Positions 32,620-42,414 are shown, numbered from the stretch's first letter. The stretch is 64,000 bases of DNA from Chryseobacterium cucumeris (GCF_001593385.1 NZ_LUVZ01000004.1:35328-99327), one strand, 5' to 3'. Notes: generated by a model from the letters alone, not told the origin. Numbers and translations: made by a program.

Positions 32620-33303
32620 ATGGAGAAATCTAAAATTTTATATGCCGAAGATGACAAAACAATAGCTTTTCTGGTGGAAGACAGTTTGGAAAGTTATTAT
32701 GATATCAGCTGTTATTCTGATGGAGAATCTGCGTTGGAAGCATTTAACAGCCAGGATTTTGATATCTGCCTTCTGGATATTATGATGCCTGGCATGAACG
32801 GATTTGAGGTGGCACAGCGAATCCGCAGTAAAAATGCTGAGGTTCCGATTATTTTTATCTCTGCAAAAGCATTAAAAGAAGATAGAATTAAAGGGCTTAA
32901 AATTGGAGCTGATGATTATCTGGTAAAACCGTTCAGTATTGAAGAACTGATGTTGAAAATTGAAGTTTTTCTGAAACGCACTAAGAAATCGGATACTTCC
33001 CCTCTACAATATAAAGTGGGCAAATATGATTTTGATCCAAAAAATTACACCCTGAAAGGTGCGGAAAACAATATTACCCTTACCCAAAGAGAGTCTGATC
33101 TTCTTTTATATTTTATCCGCCATAAAAATCTGGTGGTCAAAAGACAGGAAATCCTGAAGGCCATCTGGGGTGATGATGATTATTTCATGGGACGAAGCCT
33201 TGATGTATTTATTTCCCGATTAAGAAAAGTACTGGCTGAAGAGCAAAACGTTTTAATAGAAAACCTCCACGGAATAGGTTTCCGTTTTTCTGAAAAAGAG
33301 TAA
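32620..33303 (+). CDS. Response regulator, OmpR/PhoB class, system 2
   Basis: The 227-residue protein has a receiver domain (AEDD at 9-12, phosphoacceptor D53 in CLLDIMMPGMNG, switch Lys in DDYLVKP) and a winged-helix DNA-binding domain (ITLTQRESDLLLYFIRHKNL, GRSLDVFISRLRKVL, NLHGIGFRF). The recognition-helix region is close to that of the regulator at 22300, in line with the similar repeats in front of both systems. The GH92 gene downstream may belong to its regulon, but no repeat is evident there. Confidence 0.95.
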   Translation: MEKSKILYAEDDKTIAFLVEDSLESYYDISCYSDGESALEAFNSQDFDICLLDIMMPGMNGFEVAQRIRSKNAEVPIIFISAKALKEDRIKGLKIGADDYLVKPFSIEELMLKIEVFLKRTKKSDTSPLQYKVGKYDFDPKNYTLKGAENNITLTQRESDLLLYFIRHKNLVVKRQEILKAIWGDDDYFMGRSLDVFISRLRKVLAEEQNVLIENLHGIGFRFSEKE

Positions 33304-33380
33304 ATAGCATTCAAACTAATTTAAAACACAACAGAAAATGATGATTTTAATTAATTTTAAACTTTGAAAAATTGTCATTA

Positions 33381-35678
33381 ATGAAAAATCGAAAGTCTAT
33401 TGTTTTTCTTTCTCTAGCATTTTTAAGTGCAAACTTTTATGCCCAAAAATTTGAAAAATTAATACAATATGTCAATCCTCTGATCGGAACTGAAAAGATG
33501 GGACATACGTATCCGGGAGCCACCGTTCCTTTTGGTGCCGTACAGTTAAGCCCTGAAACAGACACCATTTCCTATGAACTCAATGGAAAATATAATGGTG
33601 AGGTTTATAAATACTGCGCCGGCTACCGTTATGAAGATAAAACCATTGTAGGTTTCAGTTCTACCCATTTCAGCGGAACAGGACATTCTGATCTGGGAGA
33701 TTTTCTGGTGATGCCTACCATAGGAAAACTTCAGTTGAATCCGGGAACAGCTTCCCATCCGGAAAGTGGCTACAGAAGCAGATTTTCACACCAGAACGAA
33801 ACAGCAGAAGCCGGATATTATAAAGTAAAACTGGATGATCACAATATCCTTGCAGAACTGACTGCCACACCAAGAGTAGGAATTCATCGCTATACTTTCC
33901 CGAAATCTGACCAGGCTCATATTATTCTTGATCTGATGGCTGGTATTTATAATTATGACGGGAAAAATGTATGGACATACGTTCGGGTAGAAAACGGAAA
34001 TACCATCACAGGTTATCGGCAGACCAATGGCTGGGCAAGGACCAGAACCGTTTATTTCGCCATGAAGTTTTCAAAACCTTTTAAAGCTTACGGTCAGCAA
34101 AACTATGATGAAAAGCAGGTTTACAGAGGATTCTGGAGAAAATTCGACCAAAATCAGAATTTCCCGGAGATTGCAGGAAAGAACCTGAAAATGTATTTTG
34201 ATTTTGATACCAATGAAAATGAAGCGATTGAAGTAAAACTGGCCATTTCTCCTGTAAGCCAGATCAATGCTTTGGAAAACCTCGAAAAAGAAGCCGGAAA
34301 TATAACCTTCGATCAGGCTAAAACTCAAGCCCAGGACAATTGGAATAAGGAATTAAATAAAATTGTCATCAAAGGTTCTGATACGGAAAAAACCAACTTC
34401 TATACAGCAATGTATCATACCTTTATTAATCCTACCACTTATATGGACGTCAATGGAGAATATAAAGGGCTGGATCAGAATGTTCATAAAGCAGATGGCT
34501 TTACCAATTATACAACCTTCTCTCTGTGGGATACTTACCGCACGCTTCATCCTTTCTTTAATATCATTCAGCCTAAACGGAATGGTGACATGGTAAAATC
34601 TATGATGGCTCATTATAGTCAGTTTTCAATGAAAATGCTGCCCATCTGGTCACATTATGCTAATGACAACTGGTGTATGAGCGGATACCACAGTGTAAGT
34701 GTAGTAGCTGATGCCATTATTAAGGGAAATTATAAAGGTGATCCTGAAGAAGCATTGAAAGCTTGCATAGAAACTGCTAATAAAAGAAATTATGAAGGCA
34801 TCGGACAATACATTGATCTTGGATATATTCCTGCTGAAAAGAACGGAACTTCAGTTTCCAATACATTAGAATATGCCTATGATGACTGGGCGATTGCTCA
34901 ACTGGCAAAGTATTTAAACAAAACAGAAATTTATAATCAGTTTATCAAACGATCTGAAAACTGGAAAAATAATTTTGACAAAACCATCGGGTTTATGCGT
35001 CCACGTCTGGCAGATGGAAGCTTTAAGAAAGATTTTGATGTGCTAAGTACTCATGGGCAAGGTTTTATTGAAGGTAACTCGTGGAACTACAGTTTCTTTG
35101 TCCCGCAAAATCCTGATGAACTGATTACGATGATGGGTGGAAAGAAGAAATTTGCATCCAAACTGGACGAACTGTTCACCATGCATTTACCTGATGAATT
35201 CTTTGCAGACACTGAAGATATTACAAGGGAAGGAATTATCGGTGGATATGTTCACGGAAACGAACCTGCTCACCATGTTGCCTATTTTTATAACTGGGCC
35301 GGACAGCCATGGAAAGCACAGGCACAAATCCGCCGTATTCTTGAAATGCAATACAAAGCAACACCAGACGGGCTGGGCGGAAATGATGATGCCGGGCAAA
35401 TGAGTGCATGGTATATTTTAAGTTCATTAGGTTTTTATCCTGTAGCTCCTGGATCAGAGAACTATTCTATCGGAAGCCCGGCGATTGATCACGCTGTACT
35501 GAATCTGGAAAATGGAAAAACTTTTGAAATTGAAGCGATCAATCAAGGTCCGGAAAATGTGTATGTTCAGAAAGTTCTTTTGAATGGAAAAGAGATTAAA
35601 AACTTTACATTAAAACATTCTGAGATTATGAATGGAGGAAAACTTACTTTTTACATGGGGAATAAAGCGAAAAGGTAA
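33381..35678 (+). CDS. GH92-family exo-alpha-mannosidase, secreted
   Basis: I take the ATG at 33381; an upstream in-frame TTG at 33372 is less likely. The 765-residue product has a signal peptide (to about residue 22, ANFYAQ), the N-terminal GH92 beta-sandwich (YVNPLIGTEKMGHTYPGATV, VPFGAVQLSPETD, GFSSTHFSGTGHSDLGDF) and the (alpha/alpha)6 barrel with SLWDTYRTLHPF, HGNEPAHHVAYFYNWAGQPW and GGNDDAGQMSAWYILSSLGF. GH92 enzymes are calcium-dependent alpha-mannosidases that trim N-glycan or yeast mannan. No other glycan-use genes (SusC/D, GH18, GH20) lie alongside, so it is not within a clear polysaccharide utilisation locus. Confidence 0.95.
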   Translation: MKNRKSIVFLSLAFLSANFYAQKFEKLIQYVNPLIGTEKMGHTYPGATVPFGAVQLSPETDTISYELNGKYNGEVYKYCAGYRYEDKTIVGFSSTHFSGTGHSDLGDFLVMPTIGKLQLNPGTASHPESGYRSRFSHQNETAEAGYYKVKLDDHNILAELTATPRVGIHRYTFPKSDQAHIILDLMAGIYNYDGKNVWTYVRVENGNTITGYRQTNGWARTRTVYFAMKFSKPFKAYGQQNYDEKQVYRGFWRKFDQNQNFPEIAGKNLKMYFDFDTNENEAIEVKLAISPVSQINALENLEKEAGNITFDQAKTQAQDNWNKELNKIVIKGSDTEKTNFYTAMYHTFINPTTYMDVNGEYKGLDQNVHKADGFTNYTTFSLWDTYRTLHPFFNIIQPKRNGDMVKSMMAHYSQFSMKMLPIWSHYANDNWCMSGYHSVSVVADAIIKGNYKGDPEEALKACIETANKRNYEGIGQYIDLGYIPAEKNGTSVSNTLEYAYDDWAIAQLAKYLNKTEIYNQFIKRSENWKNNFDKTIGFMRPRLADGSFKKDFDVLSTHGQGFIEGNSWNYSFFVPQNPDELITMMGGKKKFASKLDELFTMHLPDEFFADTEDITREGIIGGYVHGNEPAHHVAYFYNWAGQPWKAQAQIRRILEMQYKATPDGLGGNDDAGQMSAWYILSSLGFYPVAPGSENYSIGSPAIDHAVLNLENGKTFEIEAINQGPENVYVQKVLLNGKEIKNFTLKHSEIMNGGKLTFYMGNKAKR

Positions 35679-35689
35679 GATATTCTCGA

Positions 35690-35822
35690 AGATTGAGCGG
35701 ATGAGCGGGTTTAAAAATCTGCGTAATCTCCTACATCTATGAGAATTAAGAATAGGTTTTGGCTGAAGCCAATGTGGGAGATCTAAAATAAAAAGAGCAG
35801 GCTAAAGCCCGCTCCTATTGAA
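35690..35822. repeat. Interspersed repeat with GGCTAAAGCC-type hairpins
   Basis: The GH92-dihydroorotase gap carries TTGGCTGAAGCCAA and GAGCAGGCTAAAGCCCGCTC, two self-complementary words joined by AT-rich sequence. Elements with this wording are frequent between genes in Chryseobacterium genomes (general knowledge). The second hairpin, between A-rich and T-poor flanks, may also serve as a terminator. There is no coding frame. Confidence 0.6.
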
Positions 35823-35838
35823 TTATAATATTTACTGA

Positions 35839-37176
35839 TTAATCTCTAGGTTCAAAAAGCAATCTCTCTCCAAATTTCTCTTCTGCAATTGTACCATTGT
35901 CATACACCAAATGACCATTGACAAAAGTATGGGTAACTTTAGAGTGAAAATTCATCCCTTCCAATGGACTCCAGCCACATTTGTACAGTAAATTGTCTTT
36001 GGAAACCGTCCAGTCCTGGTTTAAATCTACTAAAACAAGATCAGCTTTATACCCTTCTCTCACAAAACCTCTTTTTTCAATTTTGAAAAGGATTGCCGGA
36101 TTATGAGCCATCTTTTCAACAATTTTCTCAAGGGATATTTTACCGTTCTTATAGTTTTCAAGCATTACCACCAATGAATGCTGTACCAAAGGTGCTCCAG
36201 AAGGACATTTTGTGTATACGTTATTCTTCTCTTCTGCCGTATGCGGAGCGTGATCTGTAGCAATCACGTCTATTCTGTCGTCCAGTAATGCTTCCCAAAG
36301 AGCATCTTTATCTTTCTGGGTTTTTACAGCAGGATTCCATTTGATGAGGCCACCTCTTGTTTCATAATCTTCGTTGGTAAACGTAAGGTGATGAACACAT
36401 ACCTCAGCAGTGATTTTTTTATCTTTTAAAGGAATATCATTTCGGAAAAGCTCCATTTCCTTTGCTGTTGAAAGATGGAAAACGTGAAGTCTCGCTCCTG
36501 TTTTTTTTGCAAGCTCAATGGCTTTGGATGAAGACTTATAACACGCTTCTTCACTTCTGATCAAATGATGGAATTTTACAGGAATATCGTCCCCATACTC
36601 ATCCATATATTTCTGTGTATTGGCTTTGATGGTAGCTTCATCTTCACAGTGCACAGCAATCAGCATTTTAGTATTACTGAAAATATTTTCCAGCGTTTCC
36701 GGATTATCCACAAGCATATTTCCTGTAGACGAACCTAAAAATAACTTGATTCCCGGAACATTTCTAGGGTTTGTTTTCAAAACTTCCTCCAGATTATCAT
36801 TCGTTCCACCCATCATAAAACCGTAATTGGCATATGCTTTTTGGGAAGCGATCTCATACTTGTCTGCTAATAATTCCTGGGTTACTGCATTGGGAACAGT
36901 ATTTGGCTGATCGATAAAACTCGTTATTCCTCCAGCTATGGCAGACCTTGATTCGCTTTCAATGTCTCCTTTATGAGTAAGTCCCGGCTCACGGAAATGC
37001 ACCTGATCATCTATTACTCCGGGAAGAAGATATTTACCTGAACCATCAATAATCTGATCTGCATCTTCAGAAATGCCGGCAGCTATTTTAGAAATCAAAT
37101 CATTTTCTATCAGGATATCACTTTCAAAGACTTTTCCTTCGTTAACGATATTTACGTTTTTTATAAGAACTTTCAT
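35839..37176 (-). CDS. pyrC: Dihydroorotase
   Basis: This 445-residue zinc amidohydrolase catalyses ring closure of carbamoyl aspartate to dihydroorotate in pyrimidine synthesis. The metal and substrate residues are all visible: VHFREPG (HxR), the carboxylated Lys in GIKLFLGSSTG, IAVHCED, LHVFHLSTAKE and VIATDHAPHT. Residue order and length match the Bacteroidota dihydroorotase group (about 420-450 aa) better than allantoinase or dihydropyrimidinase, though those paralogues share the motifs. It stands alone on the minus strand, divergent from the flippase gene. Confidence 0.92.
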   Translation of the reverse strand: MKVLIKNVNIVNEGKVFESDILIENDLISKIAAGISEDADQIIDGSGKYLLPGVIDDQVHFREPGLTHKGDIESESRSAIAGGITSFIDQPNTVPNAVTQELLADKYEIASQKAYANYGFMMGGTNDNLEEVLKTNPRNVPGIKLFLGSSTGNMLVDNPETLENIFSNTKMLIAVHCEDEATIKANTQKYMDEYGDDIPVKFHHLIRSEEACYKSSSKAIELAKKTGARLHVFHLSTAKEMELFRNDIPLKDKKITAEVCVHHLTFTNEDYETRGGLIKWNPAVKTQKDKDALWEALLDDRIDVIATDHAPHTAEEKNNVYTKCPSGAPLVQHSLVVMLENYKNGKISLEKIVEKMAHNPAILFKIEKRGFVREGYKADLVLVDLNQDWTVSKDNLLYKCGWSPLEGMNFHSKVTHTFVNGHLVYDNGTIAEEKFGERLLFEPRD

Positions 37177-37277
37177 TTCAATTTATTTCGCTGTAAAATT
37201 AAGATTTTAAGTTTTAATTCACCCCAAAATCGCAAAACGAATGCTTAAAGTTTTACATTTGCAAAAAAAATTCGGCT

Positions 37278-38705
37278 TTGTACAAGAAACTATTAGGACA
37301 GACCATCATCTACGGAGTAGGAGCAATAGCGCCAAGAATCATTCTATTCATCCTTAATCCACTTTTGATCTATAAGATTCCCAATGAAGGTTTTGCGATT
37401 TTCACTCAACTTTATGCGTGGATTTCATTTGTTAATATTATCCTTTCTTTTGGTTTTGAAACAGCCTATTTCAGATTTTCAGCAGAAGAGGATAACGAGA
37501 AAAAAACCTTCAATACCTCATTCTGGTTTTTATTTTCCACATCCACTCTTTTTCTTGCATTATGTTATTTGTTCAATCAGCCTATTGCAGATTATGCGGG
37601 ATACCACAATAACCCTGAATACATCAGATGGTTTGCTATGATTGCCTTTTTTGACAATTTATTGGTGATCCCTTTTGCATGGCTTCGTTTCCACAATAAA
37701 CCCATCAAATATTCTGCAGTAAGAGTTGTTCAGGCTATATTTCAGGCTGTTTTTACAGCCGCATTATTCTTCTGGATTCCGGAAAACATATCAAGAAGTA
37801 TGGGGCTGGATCAAAATGTAGATTATCCGTTCTTCAGTAATCTGGCTGGAAGTGCCTTAGGCTTTTTATTATTACTTCCCATTATATTAAAGGTAAGATT
37901 TCAGTTTGTCACTTCATTGTTCGGGCGTATGATCAAATACTCCTTCCCACTGATGCTGGCAGGCCTTGCTTTTATGGTAAATGAAAATTTTGATAAATCC
38001 ATACAGAGAAATCATATTTCAGACGAAGAAGCAGGCGCTTATGGAGGATGCTATAAACTTGCTGTACTGATGACATTATTTGTTACCGCATACAGAATGG
38101 GTATTGAGCCATTCTTTTTTAAACAGATGGATAAAGGTGATGCTAAAAAAACTTATGCCAACGTAGCGGAATACTTTGCCTTTTTTGCATGTGCCGTTGC
38201 TTTAGGGATCATTGCCAATATATCCTGGCTGAAAGCCGTTTTTATTCCTAATAAATCCTATTGGATCGCGATAGATATCATCCCGATTATCGTCATTGCC
38301 AATCTTTGCTTCGGAATCTATTATAACTTTTCAACCTGGTATAAAGTAACGGACAGAACCAGTATGGGAACTGTTATTTCATGGCTTGGGGCAGGGATCA
38401 ATATAGGACTTAATCTTCTTGCTTTAAATTACTATCACAGCATGATGGGTTCCGCATGGGCTACTTTTGGAGCTTATATAATTATGATGATTGTTTCTTA
38501 CCTTTTAGGTCAAAAATATTATCCTATTCCTTACAGAATGAAGAAAATGTCTTTCTTTATGATACTGCTTGGGGTTTTTAGTTTCATCATTGTAAAATAT
38601 CTCAACTATAATATTCTAGCGAGTAATCTCCTCTTTTTCATCTTTACCGGAATTTTGATTTATTCTGAGAAAAACCTGATTTTATCGAGAATCAGAAAGA
38701 ATTAA
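37278..38705 (+). CDS. Oligosaccharide flippase-family (MATE/PST-like) membrane protein
   Basis: This 475-residue protein has about 14 predicted membrane helices and starts MYKKLLGQTIIYGVGAIAPR, the usual beginning of lipopolysaccharide/oligosaccharide translocases (Wzx/PST-like). The start is a TTG; no other in-frame start keeps the first helix. Conserved stretches include YAWISFVNIILSFGFETAYF and YRMGIEPFFFKQM. It is thought to move a lipid-linked sugar across the inner membrane; the substrate is not known. It precedes a sugar nucleotidyltransferase gene on the same strand. Confidence 0.88.
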   Translation: MYKKLLGQTIIYGVGAIAPRIILFILNPLLIYKIPNEGFAIFTQLYAWISFVNIILSFGFETAYFRFSAEEDNEKKTFNTSFWFLFSTSTLFLALCYLFNQPIADYAGYHNNPEYIRWFAMIAFFDNLLVIPFAWLRFHNKPIKYSAVRVVQAIFQAVFTAALFFWIPENISRSMGLDQNVDYPFFSNLAGSALGFLLLLPIILKVRFQFVTSLFGRMIKYSFPLMLAGLAFMVNENFDKSIQRNHISDEEAGAYGGCYKLAVLMTLFVTAYRMGIEPFFFKQMDKGDAKKTYANVAEYFAFFACAVALGIIANISWLKAVFIPNKSYWIAIDIIPIIVIANLCFGIYYNFSTWYKVTDRTSMGTVISWLGAGINIGLNLLALNYYHSMMGSAWATFGAYIIMMIVSYLLGQKYYPIPYRMKKMSFFMILLGVFSFIIVKYLNYNILASNLLFFIFTGILIYSEKNLILSRIRKN

Positions 38706-38858
38706 ACTTTGGTCTTTATTTTGCTTGTACACCAACCTATTGTTAATTTAAACAATTATTTAAAAAGATATAAATCATACTTCGTTAAAGGTTTTAATTA
38801 TTATCTTTAACCTAAATATTAAAAACAACTAATAAAACATCTTTTATACATATAATTT

Positions 38859-39875
38859 ATGAAAATTATTGTCCCTATGGCTGGACGTGGTTCCAGATTA
38901 CGTCCACATACACTGACAGTTCCAAAACCTCTTATACCTATTGCTGGAAAACCTATTGTACAGAGATTGGTAGAAGATATTGCTAAAGTTGCAGGAGAAA
39001 ATATTGAAGAGGTAGCTTTTATCATCGGAGATTTTGGTCCTGAGATCGAAAGATCCCTTATTCAGATTGCTGAAAAGCTGGGAGCAAAGGGAAGTATTTA
39101 TTATCAGAACGATCCTCTTGGTACAGCTCATGCGATCAAGTGTGCTGAGCAGTCTATGCAGGGAGATATCGTTATTGCTTTTGCAGATACTCTTTTCCGT
39201 GCAGACTTCCAACTGGATAAAAATTCTGATGGTGTAATCTGGGTGAAAAGTGTTGAAGACCCATCTGCTTTCGGAGTAGTAAAATTGGATAACTACGGCT
39301 TTATTACCGACTTTGTAGAAAAACCTAAGACTTACGTTTCTGATCTTGCTATCATTGGTATTTATTATTTCAACAGCGCTGAAAAGCTAATGGAAGAAAT
39401 CAATTATATCATGGATAATGATATTAAAAATGGTGGTGAATATCAATTGACAACTGCTCTTGAAAACCTTAGAGCTAAAGGCGCTAAGTTTACCCTTGGA
39501 AAAGTAAATGACTGGATGGATTGTGGTAACAAAAATGCTACCGTAGAAACCAACAGCAAAATTCTTGAATATGAAAGAGAGGAAATGACACATTTTCCTG
39601 CTTCTGCTGTGATTGAAAACTCCCTGATCATTCAACCATGCTTTATTGGAGAAAATGTAAAAATATCCAATTCAAAAGTAGGACCTGGTGTTTCATTAGG
39701 AAACAATACCATCATTGTCAATTCAAATATTGAAAATTCCCTGATCCAGGAAAATACAAGAATCAACCATGGAAATCTATCCAATTCTATGATCGGTAAT
39801 TCTGCACAATATTTCGGGGTTTCCAGAGAAATTTCTTTAGGTGACTATTCTGTTTTAGATTTTCTATCTAAATAA
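38859..39875 (+). CDS. Sugar-1-phosphate nucleotidyltransferase with C-terminal hexapeptide repeats
   Basis: The 338-residue enzyme has a GT-A-type nucleotidyltransferase domain: MKIIVPMAGRGSRLRPHTLT (signature GxGxRLRPxT), PKPLIPIAGKPI (catalytic Lys), GTAHAIKCAE, IAFADTLF and WMDCGNKNATVET. Residues about 250-338 are left-handed beta-helix repeats (VIENSLIIQPCFIGENVKIS, GPGVSLGNNTIIV). By family it activates glucose-, mannose- or GlcNAc-1-phosphate with NTP for envelope glycans. Substrate not determinable. It lies 153 bases after the flippase gene and 100 bases before the DUF4292 operon. Confidence 0.9.
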   Translation: MKIIVPMAGRGSRLRPHTLTVPKPLIPIAGKPIVQRLVEDIAKVAGENIEEVAFIIGDFGPEIERSLIQIAEKLGAKGSIYYQNDPLGTAHAIKCAEQSMQGDIVIAFADTLFRADFQLDKNSDGVIWVKSVEDPSAFGVVKLDNYGFITDFVEKPKTYVSDLAIIGIYYFNSAEKLMEEINYIMDNDIKNGGEYQLTTALENLRAKGAKFTLGKVNDWMDCGNKNATVETNSKILEYEREEMTHFPASAVIENSLIIQPCFIGENVKISNSKVGPGVSLGNNTIIVNSNIENSLIQENTRINHGNLSNSMIGNSAQYFGVSREISLGDYSVLDFLSK

Positions 39876-39910
39876 GAATAAAAATATTTAACTTAAACAA
39901 CACATCATCA

Positions 39911-39936
39911 AGCCACACAAAACATTTTGTGTGGTT
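39911..39936 (+). terminator. Hairpin after the nucleotidyltransferase gene
   Basis: CCACACAAAA (39913-39922) and TTTTGTGTGG (39925-39934) form a 10-bp stem with a 2-base loop. Only a short T run follows, so it is a weak or partial terminator. Confidence 0.5.
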
Positions 39937-39978
39937 TGGCGTTAATATTGCAACGTATTTTTAATTAAAGATAAATAC

Positions 39979-40824
39979 ATGAAAAATTGGATCCCTTTTC
40001 TTTTATTCCTTCTTACCTTATCATCCTGTAAGACCCGTAATGCTGCTCAAAGCGATACTGATCATACAAGGGACAGCATCAATACTACAAAAGATAATGG
40101 AGATCCAAAAGACGTAAATGAACCGGTAAGCGACAAATTTACTTTCTATGAACATGTATTAATTCCACCAAAATTCGAGCAGATCAAAATAGACAGTAAA
40201 ATAAAGGTAGAAACAGGAAGCTATGTCCCTACCCTCGATGCAACCATCTATATTGAAAATGATAAAAAGGTATGGATGAATCTCAGAGCCTTGTTCATTA
40301 ATGCAGCCAGAGGTATTGCAACTCCGGAAGGGATAAAAGGACAGGACAAGATCAATAAAACCTTTATAGATTCTGATTTTGATTATCTTAATAATCTGCT
40401 GAATGTTAACTTCATTGATTATAAATCTCTGGAAAAAATCTTAATGGGAAGAACTTTTGTAAAAATAAATGACAAACAGTTTACGCTGACCCAAAATGCA
40501 CAAGGATTCAAAATGGTTTCTAACGTCAATCAGAAAATTGTGACGGATGAAAAAAACAGAGAATATAAAATAGCCCTTCAGTACGATACCAATTATGATT
40601 TATTGAATGTCAATTTAAAAGATATTCTGTCTTCGGACGAGCTCGATATTTCTTACAGCGACTGGAATGAATACGAAGGCGTCCGTCTTCCGAAAAATGT
40701 TAAAATAATTATAAAAGGCTCAAAATCTAGTCAGATTTTAATGGAAAATACGAAATTTGACTTTTCGAGGATGGAAACACCTTATTCTGTACCATCCAGT
40801 TATAAGAAAATTGAGATTAAATGA
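39979..40824 (+). CDS. DUF4292-family outer-membrane lipoprotein
   Basis: This 281-residue protein has a lipoprotein signal (MKNWIPFLLFLLTLSSCKTR, lipobox Cys at 17) followed by a polar linker and a LolA/LppX-like beta-rich domain (TYVPTLDATIYIENDKKVWM region, KVWMNLRALFINAARGIATP, GRTFVKINDKQFTL). The family is confined to Bacteroidota and its fold suggests handling of lipid or lipoprotein. It overlaps the EnvC-like gene by 4 bases, a pairing repeated across Flavobacteriia (general knowledge), which suggests that both act on the cell envelope. Confidence 0.88.
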   Translation: MKNWIPFLLFLLTLSSCKTRNAAQSDTDHTRDSINTTKDNGDPKDVNEPVSDKFTFYEHVLIPPKFEQIKIDSKIKVETGSYVPTLDATIYIENDKKVWMNLRALFINAARGIATPEGIKGQDKINKTFIDSDFDYLNNLLNVNFIDYKSLEKILMGRTFVKINDKQFTLTQNAQGFKMVSNVNQKIVTDEKNREYKIALQYDTNYDLLNVNLKDILSSDELDISYSDWNEYEGVRLPKNVKIIIKGSKSSQILMENTKFDFSRMETPYSVPSSYKKIEIK

Positions 40825-42383
40825 TTAAAAAATTTAGCTTTTTAATAGGTGTTTTGATGTTCGGACTGCACCAGGGACAGCAGACCAAAGAACAGCTGCA
40901 AAAGCAGAATGCCGAACTTAAAAAACAAATTGCACAAATAAATACCGATTTAGCCAAAACCAGAAGTGAATCTAAACTTTCCGTAGCCTACCTTTCCAAT
41001 GTCAACCAAAAATTGGTTTTAAGAGAAAAGGTTTATAACAACACGCAGAAAGAAAAAAGGTTTATTGAAGATGACATCTATTTACGTCAGCTGGAAATTA
41101 ACCGTCAGAATAAAGAACTGGCTGTTTTAAGAAAAAACTATGCTGAAGTTTTGGTGAATGCTTATAAAAACAAAGGTGTACAGAACAAAGTAACGTTTAT
41201 ACTTTCTGCTAGAAATTTAGGAGAAGCCATACGAAGAGTTCAATATCTGAAACAATACTCAGACTATCAGGATAAAAAAGCAGCTGAAATTACAGATGCC
41301 GCTAATCTCATCAAAAAAACCATCGCTCAGAAACAAAACTCTGTAAAAGCGAAGGAAAATCTATTGATAAACCAACAAAAAGACCTGGCAACAATCAATG
41401 CTGAAAGAGCTCAAAAAGAACAATTAGTAGCCGAATTCAAGAAAAATGAATCCAAATTAACAGCTGAACTGAAGCAAAAACAAGTTCAGTCTAAAGCATT
41501 GGAAGGACAGATCAGAGCTATTATTGCAGAAGAGATCAGAATTGCCAAAGCGGAAGAAGAAGCCAGGAAAAAAGCGGAAGCCGAAAAAATACGTTTAGCA
41601 AAACTAGCTGCTGAAAGAGAAAAAGCAAGAATCGAAGCCGAAGCTAAAGCAAGAGCTGAAGCCCTTGAAAGAGAAAGAAGACTGGCAGAAGCAGAAGCTA
41701 AGAGAGCCGCAGAACTTGCAGCAAAAAGAGCTGAAGAAGAGAGGAAACGTAATGAAGAAGCAGCAAAGGCAGAAGCCAATGCAAGAGATGAAGCCAGAAG
41801 AGTAGCTGCTAAAAAGGCCTCTGATGAAGCCAATGCAAGAGCTAAAGAAGCAGCTGATAAATTGACCGCAGCAAGAGCAGCAGAAGCAGCTCTTACGAAA
41901 AGAAAAGAAGAAGAGAAAAAAGCAGCTGAGACTAAAGCTATGACAAGCTACGGAGTTTCCACCGCTACTGGGAACAGTTTTGCAGATAGCAGAGGAAGAC
42001 TTGGTTATCCTGCAGACAGAGCCGGACAAATTACCCACCGTTTCGGAAGACAGCCACACCCGGTTTTCAAAAATATTACTGAAGAAAATAATGGGATTAA
42101 AATTTCCGTTCCTTCAGGTACACGTGCAAAATCAGTGTTCCCGGGATCGGTATCTTCGGTTCTTGCCAATAATGACGGAACAAAGACTGTAATCATTAAA
42201 CACGGCAGTTATTTTACCATTTATTCCAACTTAGGAAATGTAAGTGTTTCCAAAGGACAGCAGGTTTCCTCAGGAACTCCGGTAGGTACAATAGCTCAGG
42301 ATTTTGATGGTGCTTATACCCTTGATTTCCAAGTATGGAACGGAAGTACACCAGTTGATCCATTAGGTTGGATTTCATATTAA
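40821..42383 (+). CDS. EnvC-like murein hydrolase activator with degenerate LytM (M23) domain
   Basis: This 520-residue protein has a signal peptide (to about 20), a long coiled coil (about 20-245), a very Ala/Glu/Lys/Arg-rich helical region (about 230-375, for example KARAEALERERRLAEAEAKR) and a C-terminal LytM/M23 domain (about 395-520, ITHRFGRQPHPVF, GTRAKSVFPGSVSSV, VIIKHGSYFTIYSNL). In active M23 enzymes zinc is held by HxxxD and HxH; here the D position reads NNGIKI and the HxH position DFQVW, so it lacks ligands and should be inactive. That is the hallmark of EnvC, which activates amidases at the division septum. Confidence 0.9.
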   Translation: MIKKFSFLIGVLMFGLHQGQQTKEQLQKQNAELKKQIAQINTDLAKTRSESKLSVAYLSNVNQKLVLREKVYNNTQKEKRFIEDDIYLRQLEINRQNKELAVLRKNYAEVLVNAYKNKGVQNKVTFILSARNLGEAIRRVQYLKQYSDYQDKKAAEITDAANLIKKTIAQKQNSVKAKENLLINQQKDLATINAERAQKEQLVAEFKKNESKLTAELKQKQVQSKALEGQIRAIIAEEIRIAKAEEEARKKAEAEKIRLAKLAAEREKARIEAEAKARAEALERERRLAEAEAKRAAELAAKRAEEERKRNEEAAKAEANARDEARRVAAKKASDEANARAKEAADKLTAARAAEAALTKRKEEEKKAAETKAMTSYGVSTATGNSFADSRGRLGYPADRAGQITHRFGRQPHPVFKNITEENNGIKISVPSGTRAKSVFPGSVSSVLANNDGTKTVIIKHGSYFTIYSNLGNVSVSKGQQVSSGTPVGTIAQDFDGAYTLDFQVWNGSTPVDPLGWISY

Positions 42384-42399
42384 AAAAAGTGTAACTTTG
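42368..42399 (+). promoter_or_regulatory. tatA promoter overlapping the end of the EnvC-like gene
   Basis: TTG at 42368-42370 and a perfect -7 element TAACTTTG at 42392-42399 are separated by 21 bases. The -33 part lies inside the last codons of the upstream gene. Transcription would begin about 10 bases before the tatA ATG at 42415. Confidence 0.65.
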
Positions 42400-42414
42400 C
42401 AAAAATTTTAAGAG

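Noticed and set aside
41486..42059. Long minus-strand frames opposite the EnvC-like gene
   Set aside because: They mirror the Ala/Glu/Lys-rich codons of the plus-strand gene and read as Ser/Ala or Cys/Phe/Ser low complexity.
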